This document shows, one piece after another, positions 1 through 8,312 of a stretch of 32,861 bases of DNA (position 1 is the first letter of the stretch; each line of letters starts with the position of its first letter). The stretch lies in the IMG/VR virus record IMGVR_UViG_3300032053_003696, positions 1-32,861 of that record; one strand, given 5' to 3'. The translations under genes and the position numbers were made by a program. This DNA is from a virus. The notes under the pieces were generated by a model, which worked only from the letters and a program-made list of their open reading frames with translations, did no database searches and was not told the DNA's origin.

Positions 1-1376
1 TTTCCGAAGTTCGCGACCATGTTGCTGAAGTCCATCGCCCACCCGGTCATGGTGCCGCCGACATCCTTCGCCATGCCCTTATATTTCACCTGTTGCTCGG
101 AAACCGCCGCAGCCGTGCCGAGCGCCGCAATCGCAAGCGTAAGCGCCACCACCGAGCCAGCCGCGCCGCCGACGCCAGCTAGGACGCCAGCGCCAGCGCC
201 AGCCGCAGCCTCGCCGCCGAGCATGCCGCCGACCATGCCGCCGACATTCATCGCAGCGCCGCCGACCTGCGACGCGACGCCTCCGATAGCAAGAGCCTTC
301 GCCCACCCCTTCGCCTCGCGCATCAGCGCGCCCATGCGGCTGATAATGCCGTCCCAATTCTTGCCGACCCAATCAGCCGCCTTTGCAGCACGAGCGAAGG
401 CTGATTCGATCTTCGCAGCAAAGGATTCGCCCCACGCCGTCAGCTTCCCCCGGATACGGTCTTGGTTATTGATCAGATAAGTGTTCACGCGGTCGAGCGA
501 CCGACCCATCGTGTCGATGACCGGCTTCATCGCGCTCTGAGTGAACTGCTGCCGGATGTCCTTGAACGTGCTCGTGACGCCCGCCCACGACTTGCCGAAT
601 CGCTCGCCAGCCGGAGCGAACTTCCCGAGCGCCGTTTGCAGCTTGGCGATGCGCTGTCCCGCTGAGAGGTTCTTGTTCCACTGTTCGGCGTTCTCAGCGA
701 TCGCCCCGGTGGACTTGAGCACCGAGAACAGCTTGACGTCCACGCCAGCGGTGCCGCGCACCATCATCCCGATGTCCCGTTGCGCTTGCGCCAGGTCCAC
801 GTTCAGCACGGAGCTTGCCGCCACCGTGTCGTTGGTTAGCTTGCGCACCACGTCCATTCCAGCGCCAGCCGCCATGATCGGTCCGACGATCGCCTGGTAG
901 ACGCCGAACAGTTCTTGCGTGGTCGCCACCGACTTGATCGCATCGGCCTGCAGGTCGTTGAACACCTTGTCGGACGTGTTCGCCGCCTGCGACCACGACT
1001 GTTGCCCGTTTGACAGGGCTTGGAAAATGGCTGTGAGGCCGATCTTCGTGCGCTCAATCTCGACGTTGTATTCCAGCGCGCCAGTCGCCAGCGCCTTCAT
1101 CCCGCCGACCACCGAGCGGAGCGCCACATACACCGCGCCCATGCCGAGCAGGTTGCGCATCAGACCGCCGAGTGCGCCCGACGTGCGCGCCACCTCGGGC
1201 CGAGCTTGCCTCATCCCCCTGGTCAGCTTGTCGGTGGCCTTCCCCGAAACCGTTTCCAGTTTCGTGATCTGCTTGCCGACATTCATAATGTCGCGCTGCA
1301 GCCGGAGCGCGTTCCGGCGAGCCTTCATCGTATCGAGCGTCAGCTTCGCTTCGACGTTGTATTGCGATTCGGCCAT
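1..1376 (-). CDS. Tape measure protein, N-terminal part (runs off left edge)
   Basis: An open frame runs without a stop from ATG 1376 to the window edge, giving about 458 residues. The product starts MAESQYNVEAKLTLDT and is rich in Ala, Gly, Gln and Lys with long helical stretches (LQRDIMNVGKQITKLETV, AGQRIAKLQTALGKF). Around residues 340-430 it becomes a hydrophobic Gly/Ala segment (GGVASQVGGAAMNVGGMVGG and onward), the kind of membrane-like segment found inside tape measure proteins. Position directly after the frameshifting chaperone pair is the classic tape-measure slot. The tape measure sets tail length and is ejected with DNA. The start lies 12 bases after the chaperone stop and exactly six bases after a TAGGCT box. 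Identity rests on position and composition, not on a recognised catalytic motif. Confidence 0.85.
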   Translation of the reverse strand, partial: MAESQYNVEAKLTLDTMKARRNALRLQRDIMNVGKQITKLETVSGKATDKLTRGMRQARPEVARTSGALGGLMRNLLGMGAVYVALRSVVGGMKALATGALEYNVEIERTKIGLTAIFQALSNGQQSWSQAANTSDKVFNDLQADAIKSVATTQELFGVYQAIVGPIMAAGAGMDVVRKLTNDTVAASSVLNVDLAQAQRDIGMMVRGTAGVDVKLFSVLKSTGAIAENAEQWNKNLSAGQRIAKLQTALGKFAPAGERFGKSWAGVTSTFKDIRQQFTQSAMKPVIDTMGRSLDRVNTYLINNQDRIRGKLTAWGESFAAKIESAFARAAKAADWVGKNWDGIISRMGALMREAKGWAKALAIGGVASQVGGAAMNVGGMVGGMLGGEAAAGAGAGVLAGVGGAAGSVVALTLAIAALGTAAAVSEQQVKYKGMAKDVGGTMTGWAMDFSNMVANFG

Positions 1377-1392
1377 GCGCGCAGCCTATCAC
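1374..1392 (-). promoter_or_regulatory. -10-like element fused to tape-measure start (19-bp repeat copy 1)
   Basis: On the minus strand the bases read GTGATAGGCTGCGCGCATG, ending in the tape-measure ATG. The same 19 bases recur exactly at 21604-21622, also ending in a start codon. TAGGCT fits a TANNNT -10 box preceded by TG-A (extended -10), with six bases to the ATG, the spacing expected for a leaderless message. The TGA here is also the stop codon of the chaperone fusion. No good -35 box is seen 16-18 bases upstream. Confidence 0.4.
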
Positions 1393-2074
1393 GACCTCGG
1401 TGCGTTTTCCTCAGTCACGAGTTCGTCGATCGCTTCACAGAACTGGCGAAGCCAGTCGGAGTCAGCGCGCAGCATCCATTCGCCCGCCCGACCATAGCGC
1501 GACGCATACGCCAGCATCTTGAACTGCCGCTTGCGCGTAGCCTCCACACCGACGCGACGCCACGCCAGTTGCAGCCCCAGAGTGATCCCGTGAGCGAAGC
1601 CGAAGCTCCGACCTACTTGAGCACTGAGGAGCCGAGTGCTTTTCCCAAGGCACCAGGACTCGCGCTGCCGATCCGACCGTACAACGTGATCACCAGTTGC
1701 CGACCGCCGGGTCCGAGTGCTTCCCAAAGGAACTCGATCTGCTCGCCGAGCACGGGAGCGCCGTTCAGCGTTTCGAGGCTCAGGCGAGCCGTCTTAAACA
1801 CCGCCTCGGCAGGATCGACCACGTCTTCGGTGGCCTTGATTTCCTGAACCGACGAAAGCGCGACCAGCCCAAGCGTGAAGTCGACAGGCTCGCCAGCGCC
1901 GTCAACGAACACGCCCGGAGCGCAGTCCGCTCCGTTGACCGTGAACTCAATGCGGCGACGCGGAATCAGTTCCCGGTTGCCGCCGAACGCCGATGGACCG
2001 GCGATTGTGAGTCGGTCGAACACCCTCTGAAGTAGAGCCGCGTCACGAGTCTGGATTTCGTTTTCTTCTGGCAC
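1389..2074 (-). CDS. Tail assembly chaperone GT-type fusion by -1 frameshift
   Basis: Reading begins at GTG 2074 and, after a -1 slip at 1640-1646, continues in a second frame to the TGA at 1389, giving 145 + 83 = 228 residues. The second-frame extension (LLSAQVGRSFGFAHGITLG, then a basic helical region ending in EELVTEENAPRS-like acidic residues) has no start codon of its own near the slip site, which supports a fusion. In lambda-like and many contractile-tail phages, the long chaperone bridges the tape measure and tube protein during tail assembly and is made in low amounts relative to the short form. Location between tube and tape measure is the family's conserved position. Confidence 0.8.
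1613..2074 (-). CDS. Tail assembly chaperone G-type (short form)
   Basis: The unshifted product is 153 residues from GTG 2074. A clear GGAGG lies six bases upstream of the GTG, which decides the start. It begins MPEENEIQTRDAALLQRV and holds a compact beta-rich region (RRRIEFTVNGADCAPGVFV). It stops shortly after the GGGAAAA heptamer. By position between tail tube and tape measure it is the G-type chaperone that coats the tape measure during tail assembly. The sequence alone has no diagnostic motif; the assignment comes from order plus the frameshift signal. Confidence 0.75.
   Translation of the reverse strand: MPEENEIQTRDAALLQRVFDRLTIAGPSAFGGNRELIPRRRIEFTVNGADCAPGVFVDGAGEPVDFTLGLVALSSVQEIKATEDVVDPAEAVFKTARLSLETLNGAPVLGEQIEFLWEALGPGGRQLVITLYGRIGSASPGALGKALGSSVLK
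1640..1646 (-). other. Programmed -1 ribosomal frameshift site GGGAAAA
   Basis: The zero-frame codons read TTG GGA AAA GCA, so the heptamer G GGA AAA has the X-XXY-YYZ form of a -1 slippery site (lambda uses GGGAAAG at the same place). After slipping the ribosome reads AAA AGC ACT CGG and stays open for 83 more codons. K145 is the last residue decoded in the zero frame. Confidence 0.85.
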
Positions 2075-2102
2075 GATGGACCTCCACGGTTAGCCCCGGC
2101 CA

Positions 2103-2146
2103 CGCACGAGCCGTGAAAGGTGACTAGCTAAGTCACCACTCGTGCG
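2103..2146 (-). terminator. Nested inverted repeat between tail tube and chaperone genes
   Basis: Two perfect nested inverted repeats are visible: outer arms of 8 bases (2103-2110 with 2139-2146, CGCACGAG/CTCGTGCG) and inner arms of 7 bases (2119-2125 with 2131-2137, GGTGACT/AGTCACC) around a five-base loop. On the minus strand the inner stem is followed by TTTC only, so it is a poor intrinsic terminator. It could instead limit read-through from the highly expressed sheath/tube genes, protect their 3' end, or be a protein-binding site. Confidence 0.5.
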
Positions 2147-2164
2147 GTGCCGAGATCGAACGAC

Positions 2165-2599
2165 CTACAGCACGCGCCGGATGCGCTCGCACTCCCACGC
2201 GACCGTGACCTGGACATAGCTCGATCGGTCACTGACGCGGAGCGGCAGCGCGTCAAAGAAAATGTTCTCAAACGTGATGCGCGCCCGCGTTCCGTTTGGG
2301 AAAGCGAAGCTCGCCGTTGCGTTGAACTTGCCGCCAGCCGCGTTTCGGCGCTCGGCTCGGTCTTGGACCTGCTGCGTGAACTTGAAATAGTCCAGTTGCT
2401 CCATGTGCAACTCGCAGCGACCGCTGACGCCTCGGTAAATGTCGTCGCGGCGCTCGACGGTTTCTCCCAGGTAGCCTTCGCGCAGAATCTCAAGCTGTAG
2501 TTCAGCTTCGAAGCTCTGAACATCGGCCAGCCCCTCGGCGTTCCCCTCCGGGGTGACGAAGGATAGCGTGACCTCTTGACCCTTGATTCGTTGCGCCAC
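2165..2599 (-). CDS. Tail tube protein
   Basis: 144 residues from GTG 2599, with GGAGG seven bases upstream. The protein has the layout of contractile-tail tube proteins: an early beta strand (QEVTLSFVTPEG), a central GYLGETVERRDDIYRGVSG stretch, and a C-terminal strand run (FPNGTRARITFENIFFD). It lies directly after the sheath gene, as in most myoviruses, and would form the rigid inner tube through which DNA passes. Homology is judged from overall pattern and order rather than from a catalytic motif. Confidence 0.82.
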   Translation of the reverse strand: MAQRIKGQEVTLSFVTPEGNAEGLADVQSFEAELQLEILREGYLGETVERRDDIYRGVSGRCELHMEQLDYFKFTQQVQDRAERRNAAGGKFNATASFAFPNGTRARITFENIFFDALPLRVSDRSSYVQVTVAWECERIRRVL

Positions 2600-2601
2600 G
2601 A

Positions 2602-5115
2602 TCAGACCTCCGTGCTCAGGACCACGCCCTCACCGATCTCGGTGCGGACCACAATATCATCCATGCTCGACAGCGTGCGAACCCGCGTCTCCAAGTAGTA
2701 GACGCCGAGCGCGAGCACGGCTGGCGTGTTGCCCGCGTTGATCGAATCGTCCACCGAGAACGCTTCGATGCGAGCCAGCGACGGCTGGCCTGCGGATTCC
2801 AGTCCCGCCAGGAACGCTTCCCACACGCCGCGCACGACATCGCGGCGCGCCTGCGAGTTGAGCTTCTTCACATACGGCATGAACAGAATCGCCGCCGTGT
2901 CCTGAATGAAATCGGCCATCTTGCGCCGAGCCATCGTGGTCTTGGACCTGTCGGTGCTGGTCGTCACGCCCGACTGATAGATGCTGCCCGACACGCGGTC
3001 GCGACGGGGAGCGGAGATGCCTGCTCTTTTCCAGGCGATGTACGACTCGATGTCCAGCGTTTCGCCGCCTGCATCGACAGCGAAAAACGACTCGATCAAG
3101 CCGGTCTGCTGACCAGGGTTTTCCTCGGGAGCGAGGATCGCGCAGATGGTCGTCAGCGGCCCGTCGCCACCGACGGTGATGATGCCGTCGTCGGTGAAGC
3201 CGAGCCCGCCAGCGGAGCCGACAGCGGCGATCTCAGGCACCAGCAGCTTCCAGCCCTTCACCGAGTAGAACATGCGGTCGGTCAGGGTCGATTGGAACAC
3301 CGCCAGGTTGATGATCGACTGCGCCACCGAGGTTCCGATGGGATCGCGGGTGATGAACTTGCGCCCGTTCAGACCGCCTGCCGTGGCGTCCAGCGCGTTC
3401 TGTAGACCCTTGCGCACGACGGCATCGGAGCGCCGCGCACAGAGGCTGAAGTTGGCGTCGCGGCTTGGCTGAACCTGCGAAAGCGTCACGTCGAACGCCG
3501 CCGCATACAGCGAGTCAAGTTGCGGCTCGGTCCAAGCTGCGACAAGCGCCGCCGCGTTGTTCACCACCGCTCGGGTGAAGTCGGGCTGATCGACCAGCAC
3601 GACCACCGTGTTCAGCGCCGTGCCGACAGCCGTACCGTCGTCCAGCGCCGGTCGGACCTTGACCGCCCACGGCCCAGGATCAGCCGCCGGGATGTCGAGC
3701 GACTGCATCGTGACCCACTCTGCCCCGCCCACCGTGCGAACCCGCGAGCCCGCCAGGATGACGCCGCCGGAGTGCCCCGTGGACGACACGGTGATGCCCA
3801 AGTCGGCAGCGGCGACGCCCACAGCGAGCGCCATCGCGCCGCTTGCGAGCTTTATGGTGCCGCCTGCGACCGAGTTGTAGAACCGAATCGAGCCGGAGGT
3901 TGTCACCTCGGCCTTGGCGTTGATGCCTGCGAGGCCAGCCGTTCCGTTTACGATCGCCGCGACCTCGCCAGTTGTGACCGCGTTGACGTTGCCCACCGTG
4001 TTCACGCCGGTCGTGGTGCCAGCGCCGAACCCGAGGTCAGCCGCCGCGTCGGGAACGCCGAGCGCAATCGTGAGCGTGGACGCCAGCCCGAGCAGCCCGT
4101 CGGTGGGAGCCGCGAGCCGTAGACGGCCCGATGGAAGCACATAGGCGACCACCTTGCCGACCTGAGCATTGATAACCGCAGCCGCAGCCGCAGCCGTTGC
4201 CGGGGTGCCAGCGAACGTCACCAGCACCGGAGCCGCGCCGTCGAGCGCGATCGAGATGATGTCCGCAGCCGCGATGCCGGGAAGGTTTGTCGCGCCGCCG
4301 TTCACGCGAGCGCGGTCGAGCCACACCGCAGCCACTTGGCCGATCTTTGCAGCCGTACCGGGCACGGTGTCGATGATCTCGATGCCGCCCGCGCTGCCGG
4401 GAACGATGCCGTAAAGATCAACCTCGCCCGCGTTCACGACCGCAGCCGTGTAGCCGAGCGCGAGGTTGATGCGAGCCGCGACCGTCGCCGCCGACACATC
4501 GGTCGCAGCGAACACGACGTTGACCAGGACGCCGCCGTCAACTCGGATGCCGACCGTATCGCCGCTCAGGATGCTGGCGAACGTCTGCCCGATGCCTGCC
4601 AGCGCACGCGGCGCTCCGATGATCGCAGTCGAGCCGGTGGGACCGCCGATATTCGTGGTGAAGAAAAGCTGCTGACCAGCCGCCAGCACATACGGGCCAG
4701 CGTTGCCATCGATGGACGCGACCGGGTCCATCGACACCGAGCCGACCGACGTATCGACGCGAGCGCACATCAGTCTCTGAGCGCGCAACTGGTAGCTTTT
4801 CAGGAACCCGTTGCCGTTCCAAAGCTCCTGAACATGGCGGCGCGAACAAGGATTTTGCGACGGCTCGGAATCGTACTCGTACCCGAGACCGCCGAACTTC
4901 TGCCGGTAGTCGGTGGAGCCGAACACTTCCAGCACGCCCTCATCATCGGTGGTCGCGAACGGACCATCCTCGAACTCGCCCACCAGGACCACAGCGCCCG
5001 AGCCTGCGCCCGTCTGCGGCGGTGGAGGCGCGAGGTCGATGATGACCACGCCTTCGATTTGAGTGATGACCTCTAGGGTTGGTTCAGACGTGTAGCGCCG
5101 CACGAATCCTGACAT
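2602..5115 (-). CDS. Contractile tail sheath protein (large, with inserted repeat domains)
   Basis: 837 residues from ATG 5115, with AGGAGGAA seven bases upstream. The N-terminus (SEPTLEVITQIEGVVIIDL, VVLVGEFEDGPF) and the C-terminal region from about residue 700 (KKLNSQARRDVVRGVWEAFL, then VLALGVYYLETRVRTLSSMD) match the sheath fold, whose terminal strands link subunits during contraction. It is far longer than simple sheaths of about 400-500 residues: residues about 184-262 and 284-365 are two copies of a domain of the form V/I-x-hydrophobic-DG-G/A followed by an alanine-rich helix and GFG or similar, with a more diverged third copy near 378-442. These inserts probably decorate the outside of the tail. 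Confidence 0.88.
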   Translation of the reverse strand: MSGFVRRYTSEPTLEVITQIEGVVIIDLAPPPPQTGAGSGAVVLVGEFEDGPFATTDDEGVLEVFGSTDYRQKFGGLGYEYDSEPSQNPCSRRHVQELWNGNGFLKSYQLRAQRLMCARVDTSVGSVSMDPVASIDGNAGPYVLAAGQQLFFTTNIGGPTGSTAIIGAPRALAGIGQTFASILSGDTVGIRVDGGVLVNVVFAATDVSAATVAARINLALGYTAAVVNAGEVDLYGIVPGSAGGIEIIDTVPGTAAKIGQVAAVWLDRARVNGGATNLPGIAAADIISIALDGAAPVLVTFAGTPATAAAAAAVINAQVGKVVAYVLPSGRLRLAAPTDGLLGLASTLTIALGVPDAAADLGFGAGTTTGVNTVGNVNAVTTGEVAAIVNGTAGLAGINAKAEVTTSGSIRFYNSVAGGTIKLASGAMALAVGVAAADLGITVSSTGHSGGVILAGSRVRTVGGAEWVTMQSLDIPAADPGPWAVKVRPALDDGTAVGTALNTVVVLVDQPDFTRAVVNNAAALVAAWTEPQLDSLYAAAFDVTLSQVQPSRDANFSLCARRSDAVVRKGLQNALDATAGGLNGRKFITRDPIGTSVAQSIINLAVFQSTLTDRMFYSVKGWKLLVPEIAAVGSAGGLGFTDDGIITVGGDGPLTTICAILAPEENPGQQTGLIESFFAVDAGGETLDIESYIAWKRAGISAPRRDRVSGSIYQSGVTTSTDRSKTTMARRKMADFIQDTAAILFMPYVKKLNSQARRDVVRGVWEAFLAGLESAGQPSLARIEAFSVDDSINAGNTPAVLALGVYYLETRVRTLSSMDDIVVRTEIGEGVVLSTEV

Positions 5116-5156
5116 GGATGTTCCTCCTGAAACTCAGACAGACGAATCGCTCGCGA

Positions 5157-5336
5157 CTACGCGCCCTGCGGACCCTGCGCGCCCTGCGCGCCCTGCGCGC
5201 CCTGCGCGCCCTGCGCGCCTTGCGCGCCTTGCGCGCCTTGCGACCCAGTCGCGCCCTGAGCGCCCTGGATTCCCGAGATCACTTCCAGCCGGTCAGCAAT
5301 CCGAGTCAGTTGCTTCTGTAGTTCTTGCGGATCCAT
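5157..5336 (-). CDS. Small collagen-like virion protein (59 residues)
   Basis: ATG 5336 with GGAGG six bases upstream and a TAG at 5159-5157 give 59 residues. Residues 1-22 ([20 protein letters not shown]) form a probable short coiled coil suited to trimerisation; residues 25-59 are about 12 Gly-x-y triplets, mostly Gly-Ala-Gln with one Gly-Ala-Thr. The composition matches the collagen stalk of the large fibre encoded just upstream. It has its own promoter-like sequence at 5357-5385. It may be a decoration fibre or a partner that nucleates the large fibre's triple helix. The apparent long plus-strand frames over this site are only the antisense of the triplet repeat. Confidence 0.75.
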   Translation of the reverse strand: MDPQELQKQLTRIADRLEVISGIQGAQGATGSQGAQGAQGAQGAQGAQGAQGAQGPQGA

Positions 5337-5356
5337 GCGCGACCTCCGAGAGCCCC

Positions 5357-5385
5357 TATGTATCAGACCCGCGAAAGCATGTCAC
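5357..5385 (-). promoter_or_regulatory. Promoter for the small collagen-like gene and tail block
   Basis: Minus strand: GTGACA (5385-5380, five of six matches to TTGACA), 17 bases, then TACATA (5362-5357) preceded by TG-A. The box starts immediately after the stop codon of the glycosyltransferase gene and leaves about 20 bases before the ATG at 5336. It shares the TGATA core with the other putative promoters in this window. Confidence 0.5.
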
Positions 5386-6723
5386 TCAGAACAACGACCC
5401 CATTGGGCGATACCCGGAACCAAGCCGAACCATGTGCGCTTCGACATAAGGCAGGTTGTTCGCCTCGTGCCACTCGCTCGGATACCAGTTCACCGATTTC
5501 AGAAGCTGAAACTGACCGGCGAATCGAATGTAGGCCATGAAGCGCGGGTCGCAGTAGTACCGCCACGACAGGTGGTTCCAGAACGAAACATGCGTCGGGT
5601 CACAGTGCGCGCCCGCACCGGCCTTGCCGGTTGGCCCGATAGTGCTCGGCACCGAGATCATCAGGAACCCGCCAGGAGCCAGCACGCGAAACGCCTCGCT
5701 CATCGTATGCACGGGATCGCGTAGGTGCTCCACCGCGTCATACGCCCGAATGATTCCGACGCTCTCATCCGGCAACGCCCATTCCCCGTTGAGATCGCAG
5801 CACACGCCGCCAGCGGCCCCGACCGCCGGGTCAGAGTCCAGCGCCAGGTAGCCAGGTGGGCACCCATGCGCGCCGCATAGGTCAACCGATAGCAGGCTAC
5901 GGTCGCGAGCGAACTTCTCACCGAGCGAGAAAATGTTGCGATTGTAGACGATGGCCGTCGCCTCTTGGATCTCGGCGTTCTTCCTGCTCGTCGTGTTCGA
6001 AGCGTCGCCGCGCACGCGGTAGGCATACAGACACTCGGGGATCTGGTGGAACTTCGCGCCCGAGAGAAACAGCCGCACCATCAGGTCATGGTCGTCGCCG
6101 ACAGCCATGCACTCGTCGTGACCGCCGACAGCGGCATAAGCCGACATCCTCCACGCCCTCAAGTGATCAGGCGACCACTCCACGCGCCGGATGTTCTGGT
6201 GCGTCACTGGTGGCGCGTGTTGCGCCAGCAACTCCATCCCACGGTAAGACACCGGGTACGGATCTTCCCAACCGTAGAGCTTGCCGAACGGGTACTCGCC
6301 CCAACTCGACTCGTGGGAGCCGTCGAGGTTGTCGCGCCAGTAGGCGCAGTCGCTAGAAACGAAGTCAGCGCCAGCATCGAACGCAGCCAGCACACGCTCA
6401 ATCGCACGCGGAAACAGTTCGTCGTCGTCGTCTAGCTCCAGCACATACTCGGTGCCTGCCGCCATCGAGAGCGCCGCCTTGTATTGACCGATTTGACCGC
6501 GCACCGGGAACAGCGCCTGAGAGTAGGGGATCGCCCGCACGCGGTCGTCCGCAAGCAACTCGGGAGGCAGATCCACATTCATCGAAGTGACGGCGATCAG
6601 CCAGCGCCAGTTCTGCACCGTTTGCTTACGCAGCGACCAGTACGCATCCACCAGATATCGAGCCGACGCCGCATGTGTCGGCGTGATGACTGTGATGCGC
6701 GCAGCCGCTTGCTGTTCTTTCAT
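5386..6723 (-). CDS. Glycosyltransferase family 2 - methyltransferase fusion
   Basis: 445 residues from ATG 6723, which overlaps the fibre stop by ATGA. Residues 8-245 are a GT-A fold glycosyltransferase: ITVITPTH at 10-17, an acidic LELDDDDE stretch at 95-102 for nucleotide-sugar and metal binding, and [10 protein letters not shown] at 209-218 in the catalytic-base region. Residues about 275-445 look like a class I SAM methyltransferase of the Methyltransf_11 type, with [10 protein letters not shown] at 328-337 and [16 protein letters not shown] at 345-360. The usual glycine-rich SAM loop is not clear ([11 protein letters not shown] at 281-291 sits in its place). Coupling to the fibre gene suggests that it modifies the fibre, perhaps adding sugars to Gly-Ala-Thr triplets and methylating them; that target is inference. 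Confidence 0.85.
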   Translation of the reverse strand: MKEQQAAARITVITPTHAASARYLVDAYWSLRKQTVQNWRWLIAVTSMNVDLPPELLADDRVRAIPYSQALFPVRGQIGQYKAALSMAAGTEYVLELDDDDELFPRAIERVLAAFDAGADFVSSDCAYWRDNLDGSHESSWGEYPFGKLYGWEDPYPVSYRGMELLAQHAPPVTHQNIRRVEWSPDHLRAWRMSAYAAVGGHDECMAVGDDHDLMVRLFLSGAKFHQIPECLYAYRVRGDASNTTSRKNAEIQEATAIVYNRNIFSLGEKFARDRSLLSVDLCGAHGCPPGYLALDSDPAVGAAGGVCCDLNGEWALPDESVGIIRAYDAVEHLRDPVHTMSEAFRVLAPGGFLMISVPSTIGPTGKAGAGAHCDPTHVSFWNHLSWRYYCDPRFMAYIRFAGQFQLLKSVNWYPSEWHEANNLPYVEAHMVRLGSGYRPMGSLF

Positions 6724-8312
6724 GCGTACTCGTAAATGATCCACACGCCCGCCGTGCCCGCACCGCCTGCGCGGTTTGCGTTGCCTGCGTCGGTAGCGTT
6801 CGCCCCGCCACCGCCTGCACCGTCGCCGGTGCCCGCGTTGCCGACTGCAGAGCTATTGTAGATCGCCTGCCCGCCGCTTCCGAGCGGTGAGCTTCCGCCT
6901 GCGCCGCTGTGCTGCTGGCTCGCTGAGTCGCGTGAGCCTGATTCGCCGGGACCGTTGCCTTGGGTGCTTAGGTTCGCATTGCTCGTGCCGGTGCCAGCGG
7001 ATCCACCTACTGCAAAGGCTGAAAAGGATGCGGCAGCCATCGAGGCACCACCGCCGCCTCCCGCCGCCGTGAGCGTGGCTGAAAGCGCGAGCGTCGATGA
7101 ACCACCAGCCGAGCCCGCGTTGTTTCCCGCAGTGCCACCCGCGCCCGCCGCGCCGTAGGTAGCCGTATATGGCCCCGCTCCGATGCCGGTCTCTCGGTGC
7201 GTGATGTACTGACCAGCGCCGCCGCCACCGCCGACGCCTTGCGTGCCTACGCCTTGTTCGCCACCGCCACCGCCACCGCCACCGCCGATCCCATACACGA
7301 TGATAGATGCGGTGCCAGACGTCGGCGTGTAGTTGCCAGACGTCTTGCGCTGCACTCCGATCAAGCGTCCGGTGGCGCTGCCCTGAGCGCCCTGAGTACC
7401 CTGCGCGCCTTGAACGCCTTGAGTACCCTGTGAACCTTGCGCGCCTTGTGCGCCCTGCGCACCCGTAGCGCCTTGAGCGCCGGTTGCGCCCTGAGCGCCC
7501 TGAGCGCCAGTCGCACCCTGCGCACCCGTAGCGCCTTGGAATCCTTGAGTGCCCTGAGCGCCGGTAGCGCCTTGGAATCCTTGAGTGCCCTGAGCGCCGG
7601 TAGCGCCTTGGAATCCTTGAGTGCCCTGAGCGCCGGTAGCGCCTTGCGAGCCAGTCGCGCCCTGTGCACCAGTCGCACCCTGTGCACCCTGCGCACCGAC
7701 AGCGCCTTGCGCGCCTTGCGCGCCTTGCGACCCGGTTGCGCCGACATCGCCCTGCGGACCTTGAGCGCCGACTACGCCCTGCGCACCCTGCGCACCAGTC
7801 GCGCCTTGTGAGCCGGTTGCGCCTTGCGCGCCGGTTGCACCTTGCGCGCCCTGAGCGCCGGTTGCACCTTGCGCGCCCTGAGCGCCGGTTGCACCTTGCG
7901 CGCCCTGAGCGCCCTGAGCGCCGACGTCACCTTGCGCGCCCGTCGCACCCTGCGCGCCTTGAAAACCCTGAGTGCCCTGATTGCCCTGAGTGCCCTGAAA
8001 ACCCTGAACACCCTGCGCGCCGACCGCGCCCTGAAACCCTTGAGTGCCCTGTGACCCTTGCGCGCCGACAGATCCCTGCGAGCCGACAGCACCTTGAGCG
8101 CCCTGAGCGCCGACAGCGCCCTGCGCGCCGACAGCGCCCTGAAAACCCTGCGCGCCCTGTGCGCCCTGCGCGCCTTGCGCGCCTTGTGGACCGGATGGAA
8201 GTCCCGTTTTGATTCCGCCGCGCCCGCCGTTCAGCGTCGGGTCGTAGAGAATTGTCCCATTGGCGTCGTCAAGGACTTCCGAGAGAAACGGTCTGCCGTT
8301 TGGATCCGGCAT
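6720..8312 (-). CDS. Collagen-like tail fibre with glycine-rich tip domain
   Basis: 530 residues from ATG 8312 (TGATG junction with the previous gene). Residues 1-40 form a non-repetitive attachment segment. Residues 41 to about 312 are roughly 90 uninterrupted Gly-x-y triplets, dominated by Gly-Ala-Gln, Gly-Ala-Thr, Gly-Phe-Gln and Gly-Val-Gln, predicted to form a trimeric collagen-like stalk. Residues 315-530 are a glycine/serine-rich domain with long Gly runs and a C-terminal VWIIYEYA strand, as in phage fibre tips that pack polyglycine helices and bind receptors. Proline is almost absent from the stalk, so stability may depend on glutamine and threonine or on glycosylation by the coupled downstream enzyme. 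Confidence 0.85.
   Translation of the reverse strand: MPDPNGRPFLSEVLDDANGTILYDPTLNGGRGGIKTGLPSGPQGAQGAQGAQGAQGFQGAVGAQGAVGAQGAQGAVGSQGSVGAQGSQGTQGFQGAVGAQGVQGFQGTQGNQGTQGFQGAQGATGAQGDVGAQGAQGAQGATGAQGAQGATGAQGAQGATGAQGATGSQGATGAQGAQGVVGAQGPQGDVGATGSQGAQGAQGAVGAQGAQGATGAQGATGSQGATGAQGTQGFQGATGAQGTQGFQGATGAQGTQGFQGATGAQGATGAQGAQGATGAQGATGAQGAQGAQGSQGTQGVQGAQGTQGAQGSATGRLIGVQRKTSGNYTPTSGTASIIVYGIGGGGGGGGGEQGVGTQGVGGGGGAGQYITHRETGIGAGPYTATYGAAGAGGTAGNNAGSAGGSSTLALSATLTAAGGGGGASMAAASFSAFAVGGSAGTGTSNANLSTQGNGPGESGSRDSASQQHSGAGGSSPLGSGGQAIYNSSAVGNAGTGDGAGGGGANATDAGNANRAGGAGTAGVWIIYEYA
7380..8192 (-). repeat. Collagen-type triplet coding repeat
   Basis: About 810 bases made of nine-base units coding Gly-x-y triplets (GGC GC- CA- pattern on the minus strand). 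Larger duplicated blocks are also visible, for example three successive copies of the unit coding [12 protein letters not shown] near 7535-7640 and three coding GAQGAQGAT near 7850-7915. Such arrays change length readily by recombination. The long frames on the opposite strand arise only from this repeat. Confidence 0.9.

Noticed and set aside
7380-8192. Regular repeats that might suggest a CRISPR array
   Set aside because: The unit is nine bases, in frame, and codes Gly-x-y triplets continuously; there are no unique spacers.
7437-8212. Plus-strand repeat frames that look like short-period repeat proteins
   Set aside because: They are antisense readings of the collagen triplet DNA (for example repeated LRALSAL) with no ribosome site.
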